NCBI RefSeq assembly: GCF_001514495.1
Contig: NZ_BCNM01000017.1
Coordinates: 103,586 to 167,585 of the forward strand
Direction of reading: 5' to 3'
Origin: Paenibacillus pabuli NBRC 13638
GTDB taxonomy: Bacteria; Bacillota; Bacilli; Paenibacillales; Paenibacillaceae
Length of the DNA: 64,000 bases
The notes beneath the pieces were generated by a model. That model was not told the origin of the DNA. It was given only the letters and a program-made list of their open reading frames with translations, and ran no database searches. Position 1 is the stretch's first letter, and every line of letters starts with the position of its first letter. Position numbers and translations under genes: made by a program. Below, piece by piece: positions 51,655-60,434 of the stretch.

Positions 51655-51768
51655 GCATTTTGCATCATTCGATTATTATCGCTACGGGTACAAGATATAA
51701 ACGAATAGAATCCTTTCGATCTATATTTTGCTGATTGGAAGGCGCTCTTTGGGATTGATGCAAAATGC
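51655..51768. promoter_or_regulatory. 13-bp perfect inverted repeat flanking the Rrf2 promoter
   Basis: GCATTTTGCATCA (51655-51667) and its exact reverse complement TGATGCAAAATGC (51756-51768) bracket the region just before the Rrf2 gene. Two identical operator sites in opposite orientation are a likely explanation; autoregulation is common in this family. Confidence 0.6.
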
Positions 51769-51786
51769 AATAAAAGGTGGTTAATC

Positions 51787-52221
51787 ATGAGTACTCATTT
51801 TTCGGTCAGTGTGCATTGTTTGTTGTTGTTGTCTTTCAGCGCGCCTGAGCGAGTCACTTCGGCACTGATTGCTGGCAGTGTGAATACCAACCCTGTCGTG
51901 GTCAGACGTATTCTGGGCGGGTTGAAAAAGGCAGGACTTGTTGACTCCTCACCAGGAACAAGAGGATTCTATCTTGCCAAGCCTTCAAGCGAAATCACAT
52001 TAGCGATGATCTATCAGGCTGCCAAGGATGAAGGCCCATTGTTTCCGATTCACGGTAACTGCAATCCAAATTGTGATGTGGGCCTTCGGATCGATAGTCT
52101 TCTGACCAATCTGTACCAGGTTGCCGAATCCAAGGTGGAACAGTTCTTCGCATCCATCACCCTTGAAGATATGGAGCGTTCCTGTTCCCAGATGGAAGTT
52201 GCTGCATCGCCTGCCGAGTAA
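51787..52221 (+). CDS. Rrf2-family transcriptional regulator
   Basis: 144 aa, YwnA-like Rrf2 winged helix: FSVSVHCLLLLSF, then NPVVVRRILGGLKKAGLVDSSPGTRGFYL (recognition helix and wing). Cysteines in GNCNPNCDVG (about 95-104) could sense redox or nitric oxide, as in related proteins; cluster binding is not shown. AAAGGTGG precedes the ATG. Confidence 0.88.
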   Translation: MSTHFSVSVHCLLLLSFSAPERVTSALIAGSVNTNPVVVRRILGGLKKAGLVDSSPGTRGFYLAKPSSEITLAMIYQAAKDEGPLFPIHGNCNPNCDVGLRIDSLLTNLYQVAESKVEQFFASITLEDMERSCSQMEVAASPAE

Positions 52222-52257
52222 AGCATAATGTAAGGGAAAGGGAAGGTGTGCTGTACT

Positions 52258-52755
52258 ATGAAAATTATTGTCATCTCGGACACTCATTTACCTCGAAGAG
52301 CACGTAAATTACCCGATCCCCTGCTTGAGGCGCTATCTGATGCCGATCTGATTCTCCACGCAGGTGACTGGTCGGACTGGAGTGTATATAAGCTGCTCAG
52401 CGCTTATGGGCCCGTTGAAGGTGTAGCAGGCAATACGGACCCACCTGAAATAGGTCAAAAACTAGGGTTCTCCCGCATCGTTGAGGCGGACGGTTTGCGT
52501 CTTGGTCTGGTACATGGCCATCTCGGAACAAAGTCTACCGAGCAGAATGCGATCCATACCTTTGCAGGGCAGCAGGTGGATGCCGTGATTTTTGGACACT
52601 CGCACATTCCGGTGATGCATACGGTCAATGATGTGCTGATATTTAATCCGGGTTCTCCTACGGATCGGCGGCGTCAGCCGCAGTATTCCTTTGGTATCAT
52701 GACGACACATATGGGGAAATTGCAGGCGGAACATGTTTATTTTGATGCAAAATAG
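52258..52755 (+). CDS. YfcE-type metallophosphoesterase
   Basis: 165 aa. Metal-binding motifs: SDTH (about 7-10), GDW (about 38-40), GNTD (about 60-63), HGH (about 84-86) and GHSH (about 110-113). Family members hydrolyse phosphodiesters; substrate unknown. GGAAGG precedes ATG 52258. A hairpin with T-run follows. Confidence 0.9.
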   Translation: MKIIVISDTHLPRRARKLPDPLLEALSDADLILHAGDWSDWSVYKLLSAYGPVEGVAGNTDPPEIGQKLGFSRIVEADGLRLGLVHGHLGTKSTEQNAIHTFAGQQVDAVIFGHSHIPVMHTVNDVLIFNPGSPTDRRRQPQYSFGIMTTHMGKLQAEHVYFDAK

Positions 52756-52768
52756 TAGTTGAAAACCA

Positions 52769-52813
52769 GGCATCTCGAATCAGAAGGATCTTCTGTTATT
52801 CGGGATGCTTTTT
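52769..52813 (+). terminator. Intrinsic terminator after the phosphoesterase gene
   Basis: GCATCTCGAAT and ATTCGGGATGC are complementary arms, followed by TTTTTG. Confidence 0.8.
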
Positions 52814-52952
52814 GCTGTGTGTGTTCAAAAGGGTACTTCAAGTTATCTCTGAATGGGGAATATGGCCTGCCGTTTATCTGTCGTTCATCTCTTCGCGTTC
52901 ACCCCTATGGAGGCATTCGTATGAATGATACAATGCGTTTACAATCATAAAT

Positions 52953-52966
52953 TGAATACGTTTACA
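52953..52966 (+). promoter_or_regulatory. cre-like site before the sugar operon
   Basis: TGAATACGTTTACA differs from the catabolite-control consensus TGWAANCGNTNWCA at one position. A similar GCGTTTACA lies 19 bases upstream. The site is next to the ribosome site of the isomerase gene, where CcpA or a LacI-type regulator could block expression. Confidence 0.5.
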
Positions 52967-52983
52967 TAAGGAGATGAGTGTTG

Positions 52984-53898
52984 ATGAAATTATCTGTGTT
53001 CACTGTAGCCACACCGGACTTGACGGCAGAAGAATTGGCTTCTGCCGCAGCCGCAGCAGGCATCGAGGGAATCGAATGGAGATATCGCGGAATACCGGCG
53101 GATGCTTCATCCGAGGAACCTTCTTATTGGAGACATAATCGTTGCTCGATCGATCCAGACCAGTGGGAGGAACAGGTGCCCGTATTTCGTGACGCGGCAA
53201 AAAAACATGACAGACAATCGATTGCATTGGTACCGTATCTGAGTAGCGGAGATCTGCTTGCTACAGAGCAGGCGTTTCAAGCGGCTCAAGCCTTGGGGGC
53301 ATCCATGATGCGTGTTGGAGTTCCCGGCTATGATCGCACCACCCGCTATCCTGAATTGTACAAACAAGCGGTGCATTATCTGAGCGAGGTTCAAGAGATG
53401 GCCCAACAATATAAGGTAAAAGCTGTAGTGGAAACCCATCATCAGACGATCGCACCTACTGCATCACTGGCTTATCGGCTCGTGCAATCGCTCGATTCAC
53501 AACATGTAGGCGTATTGTATGACCCAGGCAATATGGTCCATGAAGGGTATGAGAATTATCGCATGGGGCTGGAGTTACTGGGGCCTTATCTGGCGCATGT
53601 GCATGTGAAGAATGCGGCTTGGTTTAAGGATACATCAAACCTGAATTCGAATTCCAGTGCGAATGAACAAAATGCTGAAATCTCGCTAAAATCAAACTGG
53701 CATTGTCAGTGGGCCCCCCTGACCGAGGGCGTGGTGAACTGGTTGCAAGTATTCCGTGACCTCAAATCCGTTGGATATGATGGATATTACGGGATTGAAG
53801 ATTTTAGCGGAGTCTTGGAATCGAAGGCGATGTTACAGCATTTTGCAGATGTTTTTGCCGAAATTGAACGTCGTGTGGACGAGGAGGTACAGGTATGA
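52984..53898 (+). CDS. Sugar phosphate isomerase/epimerase (TIM barrel)
   Basis: 304-aa xylose-isomerase-like TIM barrel: VETHHQTIAPT and LYDPGNM carry metal ligands, HVHVKNAAW and the C-terminal YYGIEDFSG complete the pattern. Acts probably on a sugar, keto-sugar or inositol derivative. Several in-frame starts exist; ATG 52984 lies ten bases after AAGGAG. First gene of an operon with two Gfo/Idh/MocA dehydrogenases. Confidence 0.85.
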   Translation: MKLSVFTVATPDLTAEELASAAAAAGIEGIEWRYRGIPADASSEEPSYWRHNRCSIDPDQWEEQVPVFRDAAKKHDRQSIALVPYLSSGDLLATEQAFQAAQALGASMMRVGVPGYDRTTRYPELYKQAVHYLSEVQEMAQQYKVKAVVETHHQTIAPTASLAYRLVQSLDSQHVGVLYDPGNMVHEGYENYRMGLELLGPYLAHVHVKNAAWFKDTSNLNSNSSANEQNAEISLKSNWHCQWAPLTEGVVNWLQVFRDLKSVGYDGYYGIEDFSGVLESKAMLQHFADVFAEIERRVDEEVQV

Positions 53899-55064
53899 GT
53901 TTGGTTCGAGTAGCTGTCATTGGAATTGGGAATATGGGTGCTGCCCATGCCAGAACGCTGGTAGCAGGAGAAGTACCTGGTGCAGAACTGGTGGCTGTGT
54001 GTGATGTGAGACAAGAAATGGAGAGCTGGGTATCCGGCAACCTGCCGGCTTCAGTCACCTATTGGCAGGATGCGGAGCAGATGATGTCATCCGGGACGAT
54101 TGATGCGGTTATTATAGCCACCCCGCATTATGACCATCCCGAAAAGGCCATTCAGGCGTTTCAGTATGGCTTGCATGTCATGATCGAGAAACCTGCCGGA
54201 GTATATACCAAACAGGTACGCAAGATGAATGAAGCGGCTGCTGCCAGTGGCAAAGTGTTTTCCATGATGTATAATCAGCGAACCAACCCTTTATATATCA
54301 AGCTGAGGGATCTGATTGCCTCGGGAGAACTGGGTGAGGTACGGCGCACCAACTGGATTATTACGAACTGGTATCGCTCTCAGAGTTATTATGATTCAGG
54401 CGGCTGGCGGGCAACGTGGGCTGGTGAAGGGGGCGGGGTGCTGATCAATCAGGACCCTCATCAACTGGATCTGTGGCAATGGACGATTGGCATGATGCCC
54501 ATTCGTATGCGGGCTTTCTGTTCATTCGGCAAATACCGGAACATTGAAGTGGAAGATGACGTAACGGCATATGTTGAATATGAAAATGGAGCAACGGGTG
54601 TATTCGTGACCACGACGGGTGAAGCACCAGGCACCAATCGATTCGAAGTCAATGGGGATCGCGGCAAAATTGTCATTGAAGATGGTCAGTTGACCTTCTG
54701 GCGTCTTCGTGAACCTGAGCCTGAGTTCAATCAGAGATTTACCGGAGGATTCGGACAGCCGGAATGCTGGAAGTGCGAGGTGCCGATTACCGGTGTGGAA
54801 ACCGGACACCCTGGTCTGATTCGGAACTGGATCGATGCCATCCTGAACGGAACCCCGCTCATTGCTCCCGGAGAAGAGGGTATCCATGGTTTAACATTAT
54901 CCAATGCGATGCTGCTGTCGACCTGGACGGATAACTGGGTGGATCTTCCTATCAATGAGGATTTGTTCTATGAGCATTTGCAGCAGCGAATTGCGAGTTC
55001 CAATACAAAGAAAGACAAGGCGGCGAGCAGTCAGCCTGCAGATCTGTCACAGACATTTAAATAG
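53895..55064 (+). CDS. Gfo/Idh/MocA-family oxidoreductase
   Basis: 389 aa. Rossmann domain VAVIGIGNMGAAHARTL, conserved EKPAGVYTKQ (about residue 99), and the substrate domain with GGGVLINQDPHQLDLWQW. Its ATG overlaps the stop of the isomerase gene, so the two products are made together. Likely a sugar or inositol-type dehydrogenase. Confidence 0.9.
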   Translation: MSLVRVAVIGIGNMGAAHARTLVAGEVPGAELVAVCDVRQEMESWVSGNLPASVTYWQDAEQMMSSGTIDAVIIATPHYDHPEKAIQAFQYGLHVMIEKPAGVYTKQVRKMNEAAAASGKVFSMMYNQRTNPLYIKLRDLIASGELGEVRRTNWIITNWYRSQSYYDSGGWRATWAGEGGGVLINQDPHQLDLWQWTIGMMPIRMRAFCSFGKYRNIEVEDDVTAYVEYENGATGVFVTTTGEAPGTNRFEVNGDRGKIVIEDGQLTFWRLREPEPEFNQRFTGGFGQPECWKCEVPITGVETGHPGLIRNWIDAILNGTPLIAPGEEGIHGLTLSNAMLLSTWTDNWVDLPINEDLFYEHLQQRIASSNTKKDKAASSQPADLSQTFK

Positions 55065-55162
55065 TGTTAATTTGCACAAATGCAGAATCCGGAGACTCAT
55101 TTTCCATACGTAATCATATAAGGCACAAATTCAAATGCTCATAAGGGAAGGTTGGATAAGAC

Positions 55163-56260
55163 ATGGCAAAAGACGGAATGTTCTATGCTCCAAAGAGTCT
55201 GAAAAAAGAGGTAGTATGTGGTCCAGGTGAATTCACCATTGCTGCTGTGGCGTTGGACCATGGGCATATCTACGGCATGGTTGGCGGGCTGGTGGAGGCC
55301 GGAGCAACGCTCAAATGGGTGTATGATCCGGATCAGGCAAAGGTGGAGGCTTTTCTGAAAAAGTTCCCGCAAGCCCAGGCAGCGGCATCTGAAGCAGACG
55401 TACTTGCCGACGATGAAGTGCAGCTCGTAGCCGGAGCCGCGATTACTTCCGAGCGCGCGCCGCTCGGCATGAGAGTTCTGGCCGCAGGCAAGGATTATTT
55501 TACGGACAAAGCGCCCTTTACCACACTGGATCAATTGTCGCTTGCACGTGAAGAAGTTAAACGTACGGGGAAGAAGTATATGGTCTATTACAGTGAGCGT
55601 CTGCATGTGGAAAGTGCGATCTATGCCGGACAACTGATCGAACAGGGAGCCATCGGCAAAGTTGTTCAGGTTATGGGGACGGGGCCGCATCGATTGAATG
55701 CGGGTGGTCGGCCTGAATGGTTCTTCCAGCATGAAAAGTATGGCGGCATCCTCTGTGATATTGGAAGTCATCAGATCGAGCAGTTTCTGACCTTTGCCTC
55801 GTGTACGGATGCAGAGGTGGCGTTCAGTCGGGTGAACAACTTCAATCATCCACAATTCCCGGAACTGGAGGACTTTGGCGAAGCATCACTAATCGGCAAC
55901 AACGGGGCTTCCGGTTACTTCCGGGTAGACTGGTTTACACCGGATGGTCTGGGTACATGGGGCGATGGGCGAACGGTTATTTTGGGAACGGACGGATACA
56001 TTGAACTGCGTAAGTATATCGACGTGGCGAGAGAGCCTGAAGGCGATCAGGTGTACCTGGTTAACCATGAAGGAGAATACCGTTATAGCGTCAAAGGACA
56101 GGTAGGTTATCCGTTCTTCGGTGAACTAATCCGAGATTGTCTTGCCCGAACAGAAATCGCTATGACACAGGAGCATGCGTTTAAGGCGGCAGAACTCTGC
56201 TTGATTGCACAGCATAAGGCGATGAGTGAGAGAGTGGTATGGAGTAGTGGTGCGAAGTAA
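55163..56260 (+). CDS. Gfo/Idh/MocA-family oxidoreductase
   Basis: 365 aa. The N-terminal Rossmann part is less canonical (FTIAAVALDHGHIYGMVGGL), while the middle keeps the family's conserved lysine (YFTDKAPFTTLDQL) and GGILCDIGSHQIEQF. Third gene of the sugar operon, about 100 bases after the previous one. A hairpin follows. Confidence 0.88.
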   Translation: MAKDGMFYAPKSLKKEVVCGPGEFTIAAVALDHGHIYGMVGGLVEAGATLKWVYDPDQAKVEAFLKKFPQAQAAASEADVLADDEVQLVAGAAITSERAPLGMRVLAAGKDYFTDKAPFTTLDQLSLAREEVKRTGKKYMVYYSERLHVESAIYAGQLIEQGAIGKVVQVMGTGPHRLNAGGRPEWFFQHEKYGGILCDIGSHQIEQFLTFASCTDAEVAFSRVNNFNHPQFPELEDFGEASLIGNNGASGYFRVDWFTPDGLGTWGDGRTVILGTDGYIELRKYIDVAREPEGDQVYLVNHEGEYRYSVKGQVGYPFFGELIRDCLARTEIAMTQEHAFKAAELCLIAQHKAMSERVVWSSGAK

Positions 56261-56298
56261 ACGGTTTTATTTGGAATTGTAATAGAATATGTAGGGGG

Positions 56299-56329
56299 AG
56301 AGCAGCCTGGTGTAATGGCTGCTCTTTGG
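56299..56329 (+). terminator. Intrinsic terminator of the sugar operon
   Basis: AGAGCAGCC and GGCTGCTCT flank a nine-base loop, followed by TTGGTTT. It separates the operon from the cassette array. Confidence 0.8.
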
Positions 56330-56378
56330 TTTGCTGTAGTCACTTCGCAAATGGAACAATATGGTTTATTATGTATGT

Positions 56379-56439
56379 AGTACGTAAATGGAGTGGAATG
56401 TGTAGTGTTTACGAAGTACATAAATTGGATGTTAGATGA
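56379..56439 (+). other. Candidate attI-like left boundary of the cassette array
   Basis: The first cassette begins at the crossover G/TT of GTTAGATGA (56431-56439), the reverse complement of the 9-mer that opens attC1. Just left of it are two imperfect direct repeats, AGTACGTAAATGG (56379-56391) and AGTACATAAATTG (56415-56427), 36 bases apart. Integrase-bound direct repeats are a feature of attI sites, but no integrase gene is adjacent, so this may also be a secondary insertion site. Confidence 0.45.
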
Positions 56440-56486
56440 AATTACGATGCAAGTTCTTATCAAAATCAAAAACTATGAGGTGCATA

Positions 56487-56993
56487 ATGCCAAGACTAAT
56501 TACATTGGCTGATGGAAGATCAGTAGAAGTTGAATGTGTAAGCTGCGCATTGACAAGTGGTTTGATTTCTTCAACAGGTGGAGTAATTTTTGAATCAAGC
56601 AACTTTCATGTCCATCAAGATATTGCTTACCCAATTAAAGGGTTAGTTATATTAGCTTCAAAGAGGCATTTCTACTGCATGGATGAATTAACAGATGAAG
56701 AGCGATTAGAATTTATTTCGTTAATCCATAAGCTCAGAAGTGAACAAAGAAAACGATTGGGAATTGATAAGGTCTATTATTTTTATAATGAAGATACAAC
56801 ACATCACTTTCATTTATGGATGGTTCCTAGATATGAATGGATGTACCAATTTGGAAATTCAGTAGAATCATTAAGACCGGCATTATTACATGCAAGGAAT
56901 AATATGAATGACGATGAGAATATGAAGAGTGTAGAAGAAGGGGTTAGCATGCTAAGAGAGGGCATGAGGGATTTTGTGAGTAGCTCAAAGTAA
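56487..56993 (+). CDS. Cassette 1: HIT-like protein
   Basis: 168 aa. HIT-type motif HHFHLWMVP (about residues 110-118) and the preceding helix LTDEERLEFISLIHKL are typical of HIT/Ap4A-hydrolase-like proteins. Two cysteines (CVSC) near the N-terminus are unassigned. ATG 56487 has GAGGTG at the right distance; the earlier ATG at 56436 lies inside the cassette core site and is rejected. Confidence 0.75.
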   Translation: MPRLITLADGRSVEVECVSCALTSGLISSTGGVIFESSNFHVHQDIAYPIKGLVILASKRHFYCMDELTDEERLEFISLIHKLRSEQRKRLGIDKVYYFYNEDTTHHFHLWMVPRYEWMYQFGNSVESLRPALLHARNNMNDDENMKSVEEGVSMLREGMRDFVSSSK

Positions 56994-56995
56994 CC

Positions 56996-57160
56996 TCATC
57001 TAACACTGTTTTCACGCATCGGGCTGACGCCCTCGGTCTGGCAGAGGAGTAATCGGGGAAGTGGATGCAACCAGACAACCCTGCGAGGCTAAGTCTTCGA
57101 CCCGGCTCCTGTTGGTCGCCTTAAGCCTCTCGGGTTCGTGAACACAAGAACGTTATATGA
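56996..57160 (+). repeat. attC1 (165 bp)
   Basis: Opens with TCATCTAAC, exact reverse complement of this cassette's start at 56431. Inner boxes TTCACG and CGTGAA; closes with GTTATATGA, the start of cassette 2. Confidence 0.85.
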
Positions 57161-57193
57161 AAGATATTCAAATCAGAAGGGAAGTCAAACATA

Positions 57194-57622
57194 ATGATCA
57201 GAGTCGATGTAGCTTATTCCTTAATTACTGATCCAACCAATTCCAAAATATTAATGGTAAGGAATGTAGATGAATCTAGTGACCGATGGTCACTTCCAGG
57301 CGGGGCTGTTGAAAGAGAAGAATCATTAGACCAAGCAGCAATAAGGGAAGCTAAAGAAGAAACAGGACTAGATATTAAAGTTCATGGAATAGTGGCAGTA
57401 AATGAATGTAAGTTTCCGAAAAAAGAAGAACATGTAATATTTATAACATTTAAAGGTGAGGTAATCGGTGGGAATGAAGAAATAGTTAGACCTAATGAAA
57501 TTTCTGAAATAGCTTGGATTGATATAGAGGAGGCTGAACAATTAATGCCTTACTATAAAGATGGATTAAGAAGATTAATAGATGGATATGAAATAACATA
57601 TTTTAACGAAGGCAATAAGTAA
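57194..57622 (+). CDS. Cassette 2: Nudix hydrolase
   Basis: 142 aa with a complete Nudix box, G-x5-E-x7-REA-x-EE-x-GL (from GGAVEREESLDQAAIREAK, about residues 36-58). AGAAGGG is the ribosome site. AT-rich codon use unlike the chromosomal genes. Substrate unknown; members range from mutT-type to dinucleotide hydrolases. Confidence 0.88.
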   Translation: MIRVDVAYSLITDPTNSKILMVRNVDESSDRWSLPGGAVEREESLDQAAIREAKEETGLDIKVHGIVAVNECKFPKKEEHVIFITFKGEVIGGNEEIVRPNEISEIAWIDIEEAEQLMPYYKDGLRRLIDGYEITYFNEGNK

Positions 57623-57653
57623 TTTTTGTGAGTTGTTCGAAATGGCATATCCT

Positions 57654-57804
57654 TCATATAACAAAATATTCGCACTGCGGGCCATTCGTTCCTTGATCTG
57701 CCAGGAGTGTTTCGAGGAAGAAAAATCCGGCAGATACATCCATTCCCCTAAGATAAGAGCTATCTAAGGGGAATGGACGTCGCGAATACACCAACGTTAT
57801 CAGA
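57654..57804 (+). repeat. attC2 (151 bp)
   Basis: Opens with TCATATAAC, exact reverse complement of the cassette 2 start. Inner ATTCGC/GCGAAT. Contains a strong internal hairpin built on CCCCTAAGATA and TATCTAAGGGG that reappears in attC6. Confidence 0.85.
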
Positions 57805-57837
57805 AATAAGTAAAAAATATAAAAAGGGGAAAATAAC

Positions 57838-58347
57838 TTGACTCAGAGTAGAGAAGAGATATTAATGGTATTAGCCCAGAATTATTATGAATTCTTATGT
57901 TCTTTACCCTTCGAGAATAAATTATATATGATTGGTATAAATGAAGGGAAAAATAAATTTTTGACAATATTACATATCCACTTATTGAAAAAAAATATAT
58001 CGATGAAGCCAGCAGATAAACACTTTACTACTGATTACATTTCACCATTAGCTTTAAAAGTTCTCAAATCTGGAAAAAGGTCAGGATTGCGCTATGAACA
58101 CTTGGTTCCGAAACAAAAATATATTCAAAAACCATGTGAAGATCTAGCAAAGGAAAATAGATTAACAATTGAATTCATATACGACCAGTTAGAGAAATAC
58201 CTTTGGACAGCAACCATTACTGAACAAGAAGAGAAGTTACTGACAAGAACTAATATGCCAAAAGAATGGGATAATATTGATATAAAAGCGAGATATTATG
58301 CAGTAGGAATTGAATTAATAGAACATCAAAGAGATTTTTATTTGTAA
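57838..58347 (+). CDS. Cassette 3: unknown protein
   Basis: 169 aa, soluble, mostly helical, no family recognised (begins MTQSREEILMVLAQNYYEFL). The start is TTG 57838, eight bases after AAGGGG. Only the cassette context suggests an accessory or adaptive role. Confidence 0.7.
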   Translation: MTQSREEILMVLAQNYYEFLCSLPFENKLYMIGINEGKNKFLTILHIHLLKKNISMKPADKHFTTDYISPLALKVLKSGKRSGLRYEHLVPKQKYIQKPCEDLAKENRLTIEFIYDQLEKYLWTATITEQEEKLLTRTNMPKEWDNIDIKARYYAVGIELIEHQRDFYL

Positions 58348-58366
58348 CTCAATGATGGAACTTACT

Positions 58367-58487
58367 TCTGATAACATAATATTCACGCTGCGGCCGTTCG
58401 GCACTGGGTCTACCGTAGATAACTCGGGGGAAGCGGATGCATGCAGACAACCCCTACGGGGTTCTTGAATACAGGAAAGTTATAGGA
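58367..58487 (+). repeat. attC3 (121 bp)
   Basis: Opens with TCTGATAAC, exact reverse complement of the cassette 3 start GTTATCAGA. Inner ATTCA/TGAAT. Closes with GTTATAGGA. Confidence 0.85.
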
Positions 58488-58552
58488 AATCAGACAAAAC
58501 ATATTAAAACCACAAAAGATATCAAAAATCCATATTTACTGGGGGTATTTCT

Positions 58553-58969
58553 ATGCAAGGGTACAATGTGCTAATGATTTATAACAAAGGTATGGATCAA
58601 TTGCTTATGTGTAAACGATTAAAGAATCCCTATAAGGGATTGAATAATCTAGTTGGTGGAAAAATCGAAGACGGTGAATCAGGTATTCATGCTGCTTATC
58701 GGGAGTTATTAGAGGAAACCGGAATCTCAGATCAGGATATCATACTGCATCATTTGATGGACTTTAAGTATTACATTCAGAATTGCTATGTTGAAGTTTA
58801 TGCTGGAAGACTAAAGCAAGATGTAATAATATCGGGGGATGAAAACGAACTATATTGGTCTGATCTAAATAAGGATTTTTTTGATACGTCTTTATTTGCT
58901 GGCGAAGGGAATATAGGACATATGATTGAGCAAGTGAAAATGAGTAAGGAACTATTATTAAGTGATTAG
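58553..58969 (+). CDS. Cassette 4: Nudix hydrolase
   Basis: 138 aa, complete Nudix box G-x5-E-x7-REL-x-EE-x-GI (from GGKIEDGESGIHAAYREL, about 36-58). Distinct in sequence from the Nudix protein of cassette 2. TGGGGGT precedes the ATG. Confidence 0.88.
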   Translation: MQGYNVLMIYNKGMDQLLMCKRLKNPYKGLNNLVGGKIEDGESGIHAAYRELLEETGISDQDIILHHLMDFKYYIQNCYVEVYAGRLKQDVIISGDENELYWSDLNKDFFDTSLFAGEGNIGHMIEQVKMSKELLLSD

Positions 58970-59021
58970 TAGGTATTCATAATACAAGAGTATTTTGTAA
59001 GCTATTCGAAGAAGGCTGACA

Positions 59022-59152
59022 TCCTATAACAATGCTTTCAACGCTGCGCGGCTTTCGCCGCTTGGTCCGGGCCGAAGATGAGAAGCCAGGAAGCGAAATC
59101 AGCCGGACACATCCGACTTTGTCGGACGACGTGAATCCTGAACGTTATCGGA
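59022..59152 (+). repeat. attC4 (131 bp)
   Basis: Opens with TCCTATAAC, exact reverse complement of GTTATAGGA. Inner TTCAACG against CGTGAA, with an extra base that could be an extrahelical base of the folded strand. Contains the CCGGACACATCCG segment shared with attC5. Confidence 0.85.
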
Positions 59153-59188
59153 AATCGGAAAAACAAAAAAATTGATATAGGAGGACTG

Positions 59189-59677
59189 ATGAAGAAATAT
59201 TACATTTCAATATCTATTCTACTTGTAGTGATTATTGTTGCAATTAGTATTCTGTATTATCAAGATGAAAAAATGAATGAAGTTAAATCCGATATGGGAT
59301 CTAGAATGATAGCTAGTAATATCATTCAACTCGAAGGTGCAATTATGTTTCAAATTCAAAATAATTGGAATGAGCCTAATAATGTAAATGAGAAAGTAGA
59401 GGATGTAATTGAAGGATTATACATGACTAGAAGTGTAGCAGATCGGTTCAATAAATTATCAAGTGAAGATGATGAGATACTAATGAGACTAATTCGATAT
59501 TTCGAGAAATTCCGATCTTACTCAGGCTTTCCCAATTATTCAATCGATGAAAAAGAAATAAAAGCTTATGTAAAATTACGTGAGGATCTCAGAGACGTTG
59601 GTTGGGGAATGAATATAAGCTATTCGAGTAGTTGGCATGAATTAATAGAAAAAGCAAATAAATTAATGAGTATGTAA
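59189..59677 (+). CDS. Cassette 5: membrane-anchored protein of unknown function
   Basis: 162 aa. One N-terminal membrane helix (about residues 5-24, ISISILLVVIIVAISILYY) and a charged helical domain outside. AGGAGG precedes the ATG. No family recognised. Confidence 0.72.
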   Translation: MKKYYISISILLVVIIVAISILYYQDEKMNEVKSDMGSRMIASNIIQLEGAIMFQIQNNWNEPNNVNEKVEDVIEGLYMTRSVADRFNKLSSEDDEILMRLIRYFEKFRSYSGFPNYSIDEKEIKAYVKLREDLRDVGWGMNISYSSSWHELIEKANKLMSM

Positions 59678-59695
59678 TTCAAAGTAGTGCCGACA

Positions 59696-59822
59696 TCCGA
59701 TAACACCATTTCACGCATCGGGCATTCGCCCTCGGTCCGGCAGGAGATATTGGCAGGGGTGTTGAGTCAGCCGGACACATCCGACTTTGTCGGACGTCGC
59801 GAATATAAGAAACGTTATTGGA
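59696..59822 (+). repeat. attC5 (127 bp)
   Basis: Opens with TCCGATAAC, exact reverse complement of GTTATCGGA. Inner TTCACG against CGCGAA. Closes with GTTATTGGA. Confidence 0.85.
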
Positions 59823-59865
59823 AATTTTCGTAAATATAAATCAAATAAACTCAAGGGGGATTGCG

Positions 59866-60411
59866 ATGAAGAATCAAAAACCAGTAATTATTGAAGAATA
59901 CAATGAAGAATGGCCAAAAGCATTCAATATAATAGAATCAATTTTATCAAATAAACTTAGTGGTCTAGCATTACGAATTGAGCACGTTGGAAGTACATCG
60001 GTACCGAATCTTGCAGCCAAGCCAATCATTGATATTGATGTAGTATTTGAATCTATGGAGTACCTACCAGGGGTAATCAAGAAGCTAGACGAACTGGGAT
60101 ATGTACACGAAGGTGATTTAGGAATTAAGAACAGAGAGGCATTTGCAAGAAAGGACGTTTATGTACCTTACAGTAGTGAAGGCTATGTGAAGCACGAACA
60201 TCATCTATACGTATGCAATAGAGAAAGTGACGAACTAAAAAGACATATAATGTTTCGAGACATATTAAGAAAGTATCCCTTATTGGTATCTGAGTACACA
60301 AATTTGAAGATCAAACTGTCAAGTAAATTCAGAAACAATCGCAAAGCCTATACTGAAGGAAAGACAGAATTTGTTACGAGGATAATGAATGAGTACAAAG
60401 ATGTTTTGTAG
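59866..60411 (+). CDS. Cassette 6: GrpB-family (UPF0157) protein
   Basis: 181 aa. GrpB family: VIIEEYNEEWPKAFNIIE, then RIEHVGSTSVPNLAAKPIIDIDV (nucleotidyltransferase-fold GS and D-x-D elements) and YVKHEHHLYVC. Function unknown; the fold is that of nucleotidyltransferases. ATG 59866 has AAGGGGG at six bases; a TTG at 59818 lies in the cassette core and is rejected. Confidence 0.88.
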   Translation: MKNQKPVIIEEYNEEWPKAFNIIESILSNKLSGLALRIEHVGSTSVPNLAAKPIIDIDVVFESMEYLPGVIKKLDELGYVHEGDLGIKNREAFARKDVYVPYSSEGYVKHEHHLYVCNRESDELKRHIMFRDILRKYPLLVSEYTNLKIKLSSKFRNNRKAYTEGKTEFVTRIMNEYKDVL

Positions 60412-60434
60412 AGTATTTCAGGAAGACGAAGACA

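Noticed and set aside
56261..56430. Search for an integrase gene left of the array
   Set aside because: Only a terminator and a short non-coding stretch are present; no tyrosine recombinase frame is seen on either strand here or elsewhere in the window.
56436..56486. Longer start for the cassette 1 gene
   Set aside because: The ATG is inside the cassette core site and has no ribosome site; ATG 56487 has one.
59818..59865. TTG start for the cassette 6 gene
   Set aside because: It lies in the core site; ATG 59866 has AAGGGGG upstream and matches the GrpB family start.
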